From: Pseudomonadota bacterium
GTDB taxonomy: Bacteria > Pseudomonadota > Gammaproteobacteria > Burkholderiales > Burkholderiaceae_C
Length of the DNA stretch: 63,440 nt
Assembly: GCA_021847345.1 (NCBI GenBank)
Contig: JAJZTW010000016.1
Location: 1-63,440 of the forward strand
Reading direction: 5' to 3'
Below are positions 34,530 to 42,998 of the stretch, piece by piece; position 1 is the stretch's first letter, and the number at the start of each line of letters is the position of its first letter. The position numbers were made by a program, and so were the translations under genes. Below the pieces are notes generated by a model. It had not been told where the DNA came from, ran no database searches, and saw only the letters and a list, made by a program, of their open reading frames with translations.

Positions 34530-36244
34530 GGCTGCTGCGACCCGGCGTCGGCACGCGACCTCGCGCCGGCCTGCCCGCGCCCGAGACGATAGCTCAGCTG
34601 GGCCCGGCTGATGCCCAGCAGGCGCGCCGCCGCCGACAGGTTGCCGCGCGCCATGTCGACCGCCGCGGTGAGCAGGCCGTGCTCCAGGTCGTCCAGGCTC
34701 TCGCCGCATCCCTGCAGCTTGTGCAGCAGGGATCGGCAGTCCAGCGCACTGTCCGGGCGCGGCGCGAGCTGGCCGCTGGCGTCGACCGGCAGCCCGCCCG
34801 GCCTGCCGATGCCGGGAAACAGGTCGGCGGCGTCGACCGCGCAACCCGGGCGCGCCAGGATCACCGCGCGTTCCACCAGGTTCTCGAGCTCGCGCACATT
34901 GCCGGGCCAGTCGTGCCCGCGCAGCGCGGCATAGGCATGGTCGGTGAGCAGCGGCAGCGCCTTGCCGTGCAACGCGGCGAAGCGCTCCAGCATGGCCTGC
35001 GCCAGCGGCTCGATGTCGTCCGGACGATCGCGCAGCGGTGGAATATGCACCGGGTAGACATGGATTCGGTAATACAGGTCGGCGCGAAAGCGCCCGTCGC
35101 GCACCGCCGCTTCCAGGTCGCGGTTGGTCGCGGCGACCAGGCGCACGTCGACCTTGCGCGACTGCGTGCCGCCGAGGCGCTCGAGCTCGCCTTCCTGCAG
35201 CACGCGCAGCAGCTTGGCCTGCGCCTGCAGCGGCAGCTCGCCGATCTCGTCCAGGAACAGCGTGCCACCGTCGGCGCGCTCGAAGCGCCCGGCGCGCGCC
35301 GCCTGCGCCCCCGTGTAGGCGCCCTTCTCGGCGCCGAACAGCTCGGATTCGATCAGCTCGTGCGGAATGGCCGCGCAGTTCACCGCGACGAAAGGCTTGT
35401 CGGCGCGCGGGCTCAGCGCGTGCAGCGCGCGCGCGAATCGTTCCTTGCCGACCCCCGTCTCGCCGGTCAGCAGCACCGCCACCGAGGTTCGCGCACCGGT
35501 CTGCAGCAGCGCGTAGGCAGCACGAAAGGCCTCCGACCGGCCGATCAGCTCGGTGCGCTGGTCGTCGGCGGCGATCTCCAGGCGCAACGACTCGACCTGG
35601 GTCTGCAGGTCCTGCATGGTGCGCAGCATCGAGCCGGGCTCGAAGTACGAGGCCAGTTCCTCGGCGTCGTCCCACTCCTCGCGCGGCTTGCCGACGATGT
35701 GACAGCAGGCGTCGCCACGCCCGACGCAGGCAACTTCCTTGAACAGGATGGGGCGGCCCATGAAGGCGCTGGTATAGCCGCTGGCGTAGCCGATGAGCAT
35801 CCAGCACACCGGGTAGCCCTGCACGCCGAAATCGCGCTTGTGCGACTCCGCCTCCCAGGAATGCACCCACTGGAACTCGCCGCGGAAATGCCCGGTCGCC
35901 GGGTCGGCATCGAACTCCACCGGGGTGACCTGCACCGCGCCCTCGAGCATGTGCAACTGCGGCCCGACGACGAACATGTCGTACAGCGCAGCGTTCGGGC
36001 GGATCTGCCGCGCCAGCGCGGCGTCGCGCTCGCCGGCGGCGAAGCCGGCGCGCGTGAACAGGCGCCGCGACTGCTCGGCACCGACGCCCTGCATCAACTC
36101 CTTGCGCAACGCGCCGAGCGCCGCGGTATGCACCAGCACCATGCGCTGGCCGGCCAGCCAGATGCGCCCGTCGCCCGCCGAGAAATGAATCAGGCGCCGC
36201 AGGTCGGCGTCGCTGGGCAGCGGCGGAAGCTTGCTCTTGCTCAT
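34526..36244 (-). CDS. dmpR: Phenol-sensing sigma54 activator, DmpR/MopR/XylR family
   Basis: A 572-residue regulator. The N-terminal sensor domain keeps the phenol contacts known in MopR (His98 in GPQLHML, Trp126 in EFQWVHSW) and the zinc site Cys147, Glu170, Cys173 and Cys181 in the V4R segment. The AAA+ domain has Walker A GETGVGKE (261-268), the sigma54-contact loop GAYTGA (308-313, a known GAFTGA variant) and Walker [12 protein letters not shown] Fis-type helix-turn-helix ends the protein ([20 protein letters not shown]). It is divergent from dmpK and should activate the catabolic operon when phenol binds. Confidence 0.96.
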   Translation of the reverse strand: MSKSKLPPLPSDADLRRLIHFSAGDGRIWLAGQRMVLVHTAALGALRKELMQGVGAEQSRRLFTRAGFAAGERDAALARQIRPNAALYDMFVVGPQLHMLEGAVQVTPVEFDADPATGHFRGEFQWVHSWEAESHKRDFGVQGYPVCWMLIGYASGYTSAFMGRPILFKEVACVGRGDACCHIVGKPREEWDDAEELASYFEPGSMLRTMQDLQTQVESLRLEIAADDQRTELIGRSEAFRAAYALLQTGARTSVAVLLTGETGVGKERFARALHALSPRADKPFVAVNCAAIPHELIESELFGAEKGAYTGAQAARAGRFERADGGTLFLDEIGELPLQAQAKLLRVLQEGELERLGGTQSRKVDVRLVAATNRDLEAAVRDGRFRADLYYRIHVYPVHIPPLRDRPDDIEPLAQAMLERFAALHGKALPLLTDHAYAALRGHDWPGNVRELENLVERAVILARPGCAVDAADLFPGIGRPGGLPVDASGQLAPRPDSALDCRSLLHKLQGCGESLDDLEHGLLTAAVDMARGNLSAAARLLGISRAQLSYRLGRGQAGARSRADAGSQQP

Positions 36245-36299
36245 GGAATTGAATCGAGATTTTCACTCTGGCCAGTCTTCGGCGCAGCTTAGGCTGGAT

Positions 36300-36315
36300 T
36301 TGATCATTTCGTCAA
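36300..36315. promoter_or_regulatory. Upstream activator site 1 for DmpR
   Basis: TTGATCATTTCGTCAA is an imperfect inverted repeat resembling the XylR/DmpR binding site (TTGAT...ATCAA). It lies about 190 bases upstream of the sigma54 promoter, typical for enhancer-like action. Confidence 0.75.
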
Positions 36316-36331
36316 ACCAGCCCCCTTCGGC

Positions 36332-36347
36332 TTGATGAAATCATAAA
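36332..36347. promoter_or_regulatory. Upstream activator site 2 for DmpR
   Basis: TTGATGAAATCATAAA repeats the half-site arrangement of the first site. Centre-to-centre spacing is 32 bases, about three helical turns, so both sites face the same side of the DNA. Confidence 0.65.
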
Positions 36348-36491
36348 AACACGCCATTCGTTCAGCAGGTTACTGATCAATGGGGGCAGCTGATCGTCCC
36401 GGGTTAACCCTGAAAAGCGGCCAGCCCTCGGGCATTTCGAATGGGTGTTTTCCCTGAATTCTCGAGAATTTCAGCATCGGAGCGCCTCGGC

Positions 36492-36506
36492 TGGCACGCT
36501 TGCTGC
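36492..36506 (+). promoter_or_regulatory. Sigma54 promoter of the phenol operon
   Basis: TGGCAC-GCTTG-CTGC has the required GG and GC separated by 10 bases. The expected start site is about 36518, just ahead of the dmpK ribosome site GGAG (36524-36527). Confidence 0.85.
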
Positions 36507-36534
36507 TGCATGGCAGGCGAACAGGAGACGTACC

Positions 36535-36762
36535 GTGAGCCCATCCACCCCGCCCCGACAGCAAGCCGACGAGTTCGATCCGCGCAGGCGCTTCGTGCGG
36601 GTCACCGGGGTCAGTTCGCGCGGCTTCGTCGAGTTCGAGTTCAGCATCGGCAGCCCCGAGCTGTGCGTGGAGCTGGTGCTGCCGCCGACGGCGTTCGAGG
36701 AGTTCTGCGCCGCGCAGGCGGCCGAGCGCCTGGACGACCTGGCCTGCGACCCAAGGCGCTGA
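36535..36762 (+). CDS. dmpK: Phenol hydroxylase P0 (assembly) protein
   Basis: A 75-residue protein from GTG at 36535, preceded by GGAG. The body RFVRVTGVSSRGFVEFEFSI is characteristic of DmpK. In Pseudomonas DmpK is needed to activate the apo-hydroxylase and may help iron loading. It is the first gene after the sigma54 promoter. The small size and GTG start make it easy to miss. Confidence 0.9.
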   Translation: MSPSTPPRQQADEFDPRRRFVRVTGVSSRGFVEFEFSIGSPELCVELVLPPTAFEEFCAAQAAERLDDLACDPRR

Positions 36763-36815
36763 CGCACCCGCAACGGACGCCAAGACGACAACCCAACGAA
36801 GGAGAGGAGCAAGCG

Positions 36816-37811
36816 ATGACCCTGGACCTGAAGACCGTCGACATCCAACCCCTGCGCCACACCTATGCGCATGTGGCGCGCTTCATCGGCGGCGACAAGA
36901 ACGCGTCGCGCTACCAGGAGGCGACCCTGGGCGCGCAACCGGAGGTGAACTTCCACTACCGTCCGACCTGGGACCCGGCGCACGAGCTGTTCGACGCGTC
37001 GCGCTCGGCCATCCGCATGCGCGACTGGTATGCGCTGCGCGATCCGCGCCAGTTCTATTACGCGACCTGGACCATGACCCGGGCGCGCCAGCAGGACGCG
37101 GTGGAGGCGAACTTCGAGTTCGTCGAGTCGCGCGGCATGGTCGACATGATTCCTCCCGAGATGCGCCAGCGCGCGCTCGACGTGCTCGTGCCGCTGCGCC
37201 ACGTTGCGTGGGGCGCGAACATGAACAACTCGCAGATCTGCGCGCTGGGCTGGGGCGCCGCCTTCACCGCGCCGGCGATGTTCCACGCGATGGACAACCT
37301 GGGCGTGGCGCAGTTCCTGACCCGCCTGGCCCTGCTGCTGGGCGGCCCCGAGGAGCTCGACCGCGCCAAGACGGCCTGGATGGATGCGCCGGCCTGGCAG
37401 CCGCTGCGCCGCTATGTCGAGGACACGCTGGTGGTGCAGGACCCGGTGGAGCTTTTCGTGGCGCAGAACGCCGCGCTCGACGGCCTGCTCTACCCGGTGG
37501 TCTACGGCAGCTTCGTCGACGACCACGTGGCGCTCTCGGGCGGCAGCGCGGTGGCCATGCTGAGCGCGTTCATGCCCGAGTGGCACGACGAGAGCGCGCG
37601 CTGGATCGACTCGGTGCTGAAGACCATGGGCGCCGAGTCGGACGCCAACCACGCCCAGCTGCAGCAGTGGCTGCGCGTGTGGGAGCCGCAGGCTGCCGCC
37701 GCGCTGCAGCCGGTGGCGCAGCTCGCGCTGGGCTCCAGCGGCAGCGGCGCGCTCGACGATGCCCGCCAGCAACTGCGCGCCCGCCTGGCCAAGGCCGGGC
37801 TGGAACTGTGA
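36816..37811 (+). CDS. dmpL: Phenol hydroxylase P1 (beta) subunit
   Basis: A 331-residue ferritin-like subunit without iron ligands, the partner of DmpN in the hydroxylase core. Recognisable segments are ASRYQEATLGAQPEVNFHYRP near the start and AFTAPAMFHAMDNLGVAQFL in the middle. GGAGAGGAG precedes the ATG. Confidence 0.95.
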   Translation: MTLDLKTVDIQPLRHTYAHVARFIGGDKNASRYQEATLGAQPEVNFHYRPTWDPAHELFDASRSAIRMRDWYALRDPRQFYYATWTMTRARQQDAVEANFEFVESRGMVDMIPPEMRQRALDVLVPLRHVAWGANMNNSQICALGWGAAFTAPAMFHAMDNLGVAQFLTRLALLLGGPEELDRAKTAWMDAPAWQPLRRYVEDTLVVQDPVELFVAQNAALDGLLYPVVYGSFVDDHVALSGGSAVAMLSAFMPEWHDESARWIDSVLKTMGAESDANHAQLQQWLRVWEPQAAAALQPVAQLALGSSGSGALDDARQQLRARLAKAGLEL

Positions 37812-37833
37812 CCCCCGAGCCGAGCCCGACACC

Positions 37834-38103
37834 ATGTCCAACGTATTCATCGCCCTGCAGACCAACGAGGAAACCCGCCCCGTGATCGAGGCCATCCTGG
37901 CCGACAACCCGCACGCCGTTGCGGTGGAGTCGCCCGCGATGATCAAGATCGACGCCCCCGACGAGCTGTGCATCAAGCGCGCCAGCATCGAGCAGCGCAC
38001 CGGCGGGCGCTACGACCTGCAGCAACTGCACGTGAACCTGATCTCGCTGTCCGGCCACATCGACGAGGACGACGACCAGTTCACGCTGAGCTGGAAGCAC
38101 TGA
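37834..38103 (+). CDS. dmpM: Phenol hydroxylase P2 regulatory (coupling) protein
   Basis: An 89-residue cofactorless effector protein with the MmoB/DmpM fold (VFIALQTNEETRPVIEAIL at the start). It binds the hydroxylase and gates substrate and oxygen at the diiron site. It is separated from dmpL by 22 bases. Confidence 0.95.
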   Translation: MSNVFIALQTNEETRPVIEAILADNPHAVAVESPAMIKIDAPDELCIKRASIEQRTGGRYDLQQLHVNLISLSGHIDEDDDQFTLSWKH

Positions 38104-38131
38104 ACGCCCCCCCCGCAGGAGACAAGACACC

Positions 38132-39682
38132 ATGGATACACGCACCGCCAAGCCCAAGCTCGGACTCAAGGATCGCTACGCCGCGATGACCCGCGGCCTG
38201 GGCTGGGAAACCAGCTACCAGCCGATGGACAAGGTGTTCCCCTACGACAAGTACGAGGGCATCAAGATCCACGACTGGGACAAGTGGCAGGACCCCTTCC
38301 GCCTGACCATGGACGCCTACTGGAAGTACCAGGGCGAGAAGGAACGCAAGCTGTACGCGGTGATCGACGCGTTCCAGCAGAACAACGGCTTTCTCGGGGT
38401 CACCGACGCGCGCTACGTCAATGCCCTCAAGCTGTTCATCCAGGGCGTGTCGCCGCTGGAGTACTACGCACACCGCGGCTTCGCGCATGTCGGGCGTCAC
38501 TTCAGCGGCGCCGGCGCGCGCGTGGCCTGCCAGATGCAGTCGGTCGACGAACTGCGTCATTACCAGACCGAGACCCACGCGATCTCGACCTACAACAAGT
38601 TCTTCAACGGCATGCACCACGCGAACCACTGGTTCGATCGCGTGTGGTACCTGTCGGTGCCGAAGTCGTTCTTCGAGGATGCGAACACCGCCGGGCCGTT
38701 CGAGTTCCTGACCGCGGTCAGCTTTTCCTTCGAGTACGTGCTGACCAACCTGCTGTTCGTGCCCTTCATGTCGGGCGCCGCCTACAACGGCGACATGTCC
38801 ACGGTGACCTTCGGCTTTTCCGCGCAATCGGACGAGTCGCGCCACATGACCCTGGGCATCGAATGTATCAAGTTCATGCTCGAGCAGGACCCCGGCAACG
38901 TGCCCATCGTGCAGCGCTGGATCGACAAGTGGTTCTGGCGCGGCTTCCGCCTGCTGACCCTGGTGGGCATGATGATGGACTACATGCTGCCCAAGCGAGT
39001 GATGAGCTGGCGCCAGGCCTGGGAGATCTACGCCGAGCAGAACGGAGGCGCGCTTTTCCGCGACCTCGCGCGCTACGGCATTCGCGAGCCCAAGGGCTGG
39101 AAGGACGCCTGCGAGGCCAAGGACCACATCAGCCACCAGGCCTGGGCCACCTTCTACAACTACGCCGCGGCCGCGCCCTTCCACACCTGGATCCCGCGCG
39201 ACGACGAGATGGAGTGGCTGTCGCAGCAGTACCCCGACAGCTTCGACAAGCTGTACCGCCCGCGCCTGGAGTACTGGAAGGAGCAGGCCCAGCACAGCAA
39301 CCGCTTCTACAACAAGACGCTGCCGATGCTGTGCACGACCTGCCAGATCCCGATGCTGTTCACCGAGCCGGGCGACGCCACCAGGATCTGCTACCGCGAG
39401 AGCGACTGGAAGGGCGACAAGTACCACTTCTGCAGCGACCACTGCAAGGAGATCTTCGACCACGAACCGCAGAAGTACGTGCAGTCGTGGCTCCCGGTGC
39501 ACCAGATCTACCAGGGCAACTGCTTCAAGCCGGGCACCGACCCCACCGCCGAGGGCTTCGACCCGCTGGCCGCGGTGCTGGACTACTACGAGTTGAACTT
39601 CGGACGCGACAACCTGGACTTCGAGGGATCGGAAGACCAGAAGAACTTCGCCCGCTGGCGCGGCCAGGCGCAGGGCGTCTGA
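38132..39682 (+). CDS. dmpN: Phenol hydroxylase P3 (alpha) catalytic subunit
   Basis: A 516-residue diiron monooxygenase that converts phenol to catechol. Iron ligands are Glu110, Glu140, His143, Glu201, Glu235 and His238, with DELRH and DESRH motifs and spacing matching toluene/o-xylene monooxygenase. The C-terminal YHS-like segment has CTTC and CSDHC pairs, probably a zinc site. Length is normal for the family. Confidence 0.97.
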   Translation: MDTRTAKPKLGLKDRYAAMTRGLGWETSYQPMDKVFPYDKYEGIKIHDWDKWQDPFRLTMDAYWKYQGEKERKLYAVIDAFQQNNGFLGVTDARYVNALKLFIQGVSPLEYYAHRGFAHVGRHFSGAGARVACQMQSVDELRHYQTETHAISTYNKFFNGMHHANHWFDRVWYLSVPKSFFEDANTAGPFEFLTAVSFSFEYVLTNLLFVPFMSGAAYNGDMSTVTFGFSAQSDESRHMTLGIECIKFMLEQDPGNVPIVQRWIDKWFWRGFRLLTLVGMMMDYMLPKRVMSWRQAWEIYAEQNGGALFRDLARYGIREPKGWKDACEAKDHISHQAWATFYNYAAAAPFHTWIPRDDEMEWLSQQYPDSFDKLYRPRLEYWKEQAQHSNRFYNKTLPMLCTTCQIPMLFTEPGDATRICYRESDWKGDKYHFCSDHCKEIFDHEPQKYVQSWLPVHQIYQGNCFKPGTDPTAEGFDPLAAVLDYYELNFGRDNLDFEGSEDQKNFARWRGQAQGV

Positions 39683-39716
39683 GGCGATCGACCGCAACCC
39701 ATCCAAGGAGACCAAC

Positions 39717-40073
39717 ATGAGTGTCGTCGCCGCAGCTCCCTACGACCTCCCCGCCCGCGATTCGGTGGACAAGTTCCCCGCGCCGCTGCTGTACATCGGC
39801 TGGGAGGACCACCTGCTGTTCTGCGCCCCCTTCTGCCTGCCGCTTCCACCCGACATGCCCTTCGGGGCGCTGGCCACGCAGGTGCTGCCGGGCGTGTACG
39901 GCTACCACCCGGATTTCGCGCGCATCGACTGGAACCAGGTGCAGTGGCTCAAGTCCGGCAAGGCGTTCTCGCCCGACCCGGCGAAGTCCCTCGCCGACAA
40001 CGGCCTGCGCCACAAGGACGTGATCCGCTTTCGCACCCCCGGGCTGAACGGCATCCAGGGCTCGTGCAGCTGA
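39717..40073 (+). CDS. dmpO: Phenol hydroxylase P4 (gamma) subunit
   Basis: A 118-residue small subunit of the hydroxylase. Family features are ALLYIGWEDHLLFC-like sequence near residue 25, then LPPDMPFGALATQVLPG and YGYHPDFARIDW. It packs against DmpL/DmpN and has no cofactor. AAGGAG lies upstream of the ATG. Confidence 0.94.
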   Translation: MSVVAAAPYDLPARDSVDKFPAPLLYIGWEDHLLFCAPFCLPLPPDMPFGALATQVLPGVYGYHPDFARIDWNQVQWLKSGKAFSPDPAKSLADNGLRHKDVIRFRTPGLNGIQGSCS

Positions 40074-40134
40074 ACCCACGCCGCCCGGCGGCGGCGCCCG
40101 TGGCGGGCGCCGCCGCTGTCCCCGCGAGACGACC

Positions 40135-41193
40135 ATGAGCTTTCAACTCACCATCGAACCCCTGGGCGCGACCATCGACGTCGACGACGGCCAGACCGTG
40201 CTCGACGCTGCGCTGCGCAACGGCATCTACCTGCCCCACGCCTGCGGCCACGGCCTGTGCGGCAGCTGCAAGGTGCAGGTGCAGTGCGGCGAGGTCGACA
40301 TCGGGGAGGCCAATCCCTTCGCGCTGATGGACTTCGAGCGCGACGAGGGCAAGGCGCTGGCCTGCTGCGCCACGCTGCAGGCCGACACTACCATCGAGGC
40401 CGACATCGACGAGGAGCCCGACGCCCGAGTCATCCCGGTGCGCGACTTCGCCGCCGAGGTGGCGCGCATCGAGGACCTGACGCCGACCATCCGCGCCATC
40501 TGGCTGCGCCTGGACAAGCCGATGGACTTCCAGGCCGGCCAGTACCTGCAGCTCGAAATCCCCGGACTCGGCGCCAGCCGCGCCTTCTCCATCGCCAACT
40601 CGCCCGCCGACGCCGCAGCCAGCGGCTGCGTCGAGATCAACGTGCGCCGCGTGCCGGGCGGTCTGGGAACCGGCTACTTGCACGAGCAGCTCGAGCCCGG
40701 CCAGCGCCTTCGCCTGGCAGGCCCCTACGGGCGATTTTTCGTTCGCCGCTCGGCGCAGCGGCCGATGCTGTTCATGGCCGGCGGCTCGGGGCTGTCGAGC
40801 CCGCGCTCGATGATCCGCGACCTGCTGCAGGCGGGCTGCGAGCACGACATCACCCTGGTCTACGGCCAGCGCAACGCGGCCGAGCTGTACTACGACGCCG
40901 AATTCCGCGAACTGGCCGCGCGCCACGCCAACTTCCACTACCTGCCGGCGCTGTCGGAATCCGGCGGCGCAGCCGACGTGGCGCAGGGCTTCGTGCACGA
41001 CGTGGCGAAGACCCACTTCGGCGGCGATTTCTCGGGCCTGAGCGCCTACCTGTGCGGCCCGCCCCTGATGATCGACGCCTGCATCAGCACCCTCATGCAA
41101 GGGCGCCTGTTCGAGCAAGACATCTACCACGAGAAGTTCATTTCGGCGGCCGATGCGCAGCAGGTGCGCAGCCCCTTGTTCAAGAGGATCTGA
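40135..41193 (+). CDS. dmpP: Phenol hydroxylase P5 reductase
   Basis: A 352-residue NAD(P)H reductase. The N-terminal plant-type [2Fe-2S] domain has Cys37, Cys42, Cys45 and Cys77. The FAD motif is RAFSIANSP, the nucleotide motif is MAGGSGLSSP, and a CGPPLMIDACISTL segment follows. It passes electrons from NADH to the DmpN diiron centre. Confidence 0.96.
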   Translation: MSFQLTIEPLGATIDVDDGQTVLDAALRNGIYLPHACGHGLCGSCKVQVQCGEVDIGEANPFALMDFERDEGKALACCATLQADTTIEADIDEEPDARVIPVRDFAAEVARIEDLTPTIRAIWLRLDKPMDFQAGQYLQLEIPGLGASRAFSIANSPADAAASGCVEINVRRVPGGLGTGYLHEQLEPGQRLRLAGPYGRFFVRRSAQRPMLFMAGGSGLSSPRSMIRDLLQAGCEHDITLVYGQRNAAELYYDAEFRELAARHANFHYLPALSESGGAADVAQGFVHDVAKTHFGGDFSGLSAYLCGPPLMIDACISTLMQGRLFEQDIYHEKFISAADAQQVRSPLFKRI

Positions 41194-41194
41194 C

Positions 41195-41554
41195 ATGGAC
41201 CGGGCGGCCTGCGACAAGCTGCAAGTGACCATTCGCCAGACCGGCGAGTCCTTCGCCTGCCGCGACGACCAGTCGGTGCTGGCGGCGATGGCCTGTACCG
41301 GGCGCCGTGGCATCCCGGTGGGCTGCCTGGGAGGCGGCTGCGGGGTCTGCAAGATCCGCCTGCTCAGCGGCCAGGTGCAGCGCCTGGGCCCGGTCAGCCG
41401 GGCGCATGTCAGCAACGACGAGGAAACCGAGGGCTTCACGCTGGCCTGCCGCGTCGCCCCCCGCAGCGAGCTCGAGATCGAGGTCGCGGGGAAGTTCTGC
41501 AAGCCGTTTTTCAAGGGATGCGCGAACCCCGCGAATCCCGGTTCGGGCAAGTAA
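41195..41554 (+). CDS. dmpQ: [2Fe-2S] ferredoxin for catechol dioxygenase reactivation
   Basis: A 119-residue ferredoxin with cluster ligands Cys44, Cys49, Cys52 ([10 protein letters not shown]) and Cys85. XylT-like proteins of this type reduce the oxidised iron of catechol 2,3-dioxygenase. The ATG follows the dmpP stop by one base, and dmpB comes next. Confidence 0.93.
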   Translation: MDRAACDKLQVTIRQTGESFACRDDQSVLAAMACTGRRGIPVGCLGGGCGVCKIRLLSGQVQRLGPVSRAHVSNDEETEGFTLACRVAPRSELEIEVAGKFCKPFFKGCANPANPGSGK

Positions 41555-41576
41555 CCACCACAACGAGGAGATCGAC

Positions 41577-42521
41577 ATGGGTGTGATGCGCATCGGGCAT
41601 GCCAGCCTGAAGGTGATGGACATGGCTGCCGCTCTGAAGCACTACGAGAAGGTGCTGGGCATGAAAAAGACCATGGAGGACAACCGGGGCAACGTGTACC
41701 TCAAGTGCTGGGACGAGTGGGACAAGTACTCGGTGGTGCTGACCCCGGCCGACGAAGCCGGCCTGAACCACGTGGCCTACAAGGTCGAGCACGACGCCGA
41801 CCTGGACGCGCTGCAGGCGCGCATCGAGGCCTACGGCATCCAGACCAGCATGCTGCCGGAAGGCACGATGCCGGCCACCGGGCGCATGCTGCAGTTCCAG
41901 CTTCCCAGCGGGCACGAGATGCGCCTGTACGCGATGAAGGAAAAGGTCGGCACCGACGTCGGCTCGGTCAACCCCGACCCGTGGCCCGACGACATCACCG
42001 GCGCCGGCGCGCACTGGCTCGACCACTGCCTGCTGATGTGCGAGCTCAACCCCGAGACCGGCGTGAACAAGGTGGCCGAGAACACCGAGTTCATGTCCAA
42101 GTGCCTGGACTTCCATCTGGCCGAGCAGGTCATGGTGGGCCCGGGCAACGTGATCCAGGCCGCGACCTGGATGTTCCGCACCTCGACCCCGCACGACATC
42201 GCCTTCGTCGGCGGTCCGCGCATGGGCCTGCACCACATCGCCTTCTACCTCGACTCGTGGGACGACGTGCTCAAGGCGGCCGACGTGATGGCCAAGAACA
42301 AGACCCGCATCGACGTGGCGCCGACGCGCCACGGCATCACCCGCGGCACGACCATCTACTTCTTCGACCCCAGCGGCAACCGCAACGAGACCTTCGCCGG
42401 CCTGGGCTACATGGCGCAGCCCGACCGACCGGTGACCACGTGGACCGAGGAGCAGCTCGGCAGCGGCATCTTCTACCACACCGGCGAGCTGGTGCCCTCC
42501 TTCACCGAGGTCTACACCTGA
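41577..42521 (+). CDS. dmpB: Catechol 2,3-dioxygenase
   Basis: A 314-residue extradiol dioxygenase, cleaving catechol to 2-hydroxymuconic semialdehyde. The Fe(II) ligands are probably His150 (WLDHCLLM), His220 ([10 protein letters not shown]) and Glu271 (GNRNETFAG). It is slightly longer than XylE because of a loop around [20 protein letters not shown] precedes the ATG. Its stop overlaps the next gene (TGATG). Confidence 0.96.
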   Translation: MGVMRIGHASLKVMDMAAALKHYEKVLGMKKTMEDNRGNVYLKCWDEWDKYSVVLTPADEAGLNHVAYKVEHDADLDALQARIEAYGIQTSMLPEGTMPATGRMLQFQLPSGHEMRLYAMKEKVGTDVGSVNPDPWPDDITGAGAHWLDHCLLMCELNPETGVNKVAENTEFMSKCLDFHLAEQVMVGPGNVIQAATWMFRTSTPHDIAFVGGPRMGLHHIAFYLDSWDDVLKAADVMAKNKTRIDVAPTRHGITRGTTIYFFDPSGNRNETFAGLGYMAQPDRPVTTWTEEQLGSGIFYHTGELVPSFTEVYT

Positions 42522-42982
42522 TGCGCCACGCCAGCCGAGGCGACGCCACGCCGATCAGCGTGGCGCAGCGCCAGGTCGACTGGCCCGCCGCGGCGCGGGC
42601 CGTGCAGGCCGCCGCCGCGCACGCGGCGGCGCTGGGCCTGCGGGTCAACGTCGCGGTGGTCGATGCCGGCGGCAACCTGGCGGCGTTCCTGCGCATGCCG
42701 GGTGCGCCGCTGCACTCCATCGACATCGCCATCGACAAGGCCTACACGGCGGCCAGCTTCGGCCTGGCCACCGGCGCCTGGAGCGAAGCGCTGCAACAGC
42801 ACTCGCCGGCGGTGCGCCAGGGGCTGGTGCAGCGGCCGCGCTTCGTCGCCTTCGGCGGCGGGCTTCCGCTGCTCGACGGCGACCAGCGCATCGGCGGCAT
42901 CGGCGTGTCCGGCGGCAGCGAGCAGCAGGACGAGCTGTGCGCCCAGGCCGGTGTTCTCGCCCTGACGAATTCCCCCTCCTGA
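42521..42982 (+). CDS. GlcG/HbpS-like (DUF336) protein
   Basis: A 153-residue protein with the GlcG/HbpS pattern (VNVAVVDAGGNLAAFLRM and KAYTAASFGLATG, then FGGGLPLLDGDQRIGGIGVSGG). Family members bind haem or corrinoid-like ligands or are of unknown function. Its start overlaps the dmpB stop, so it is part of the operon. No signal peptide is present. A role protecting or regulating the iron dioxygenase is only a suggestion. Confidence 0.9.
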   Translation: MRHASRGDATPISVAQRQVDWPAAARAVQAAAAHAAALGLRVNVAVVDAGGNLAAFLRMPGAPLHSIDIAIDKAYTAASFGLATGAWSEALQQHSPAVRQGLVQRPRFVAFGGGLPLLDGDQRIGGIGVSGGSEQQDELCAQAGVLALTNSPS

Positions 42983-42998
42983 ACTTTCGACGTCCATC

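Noticed and set aside
33813-36266. Single long frame spanning the GntR gene and the opposite phase of the activator gene
   Set aside because: The part upstream of 34529 is an out-of-frame shadow of dmpR. The true GntR protein starts at 34529.
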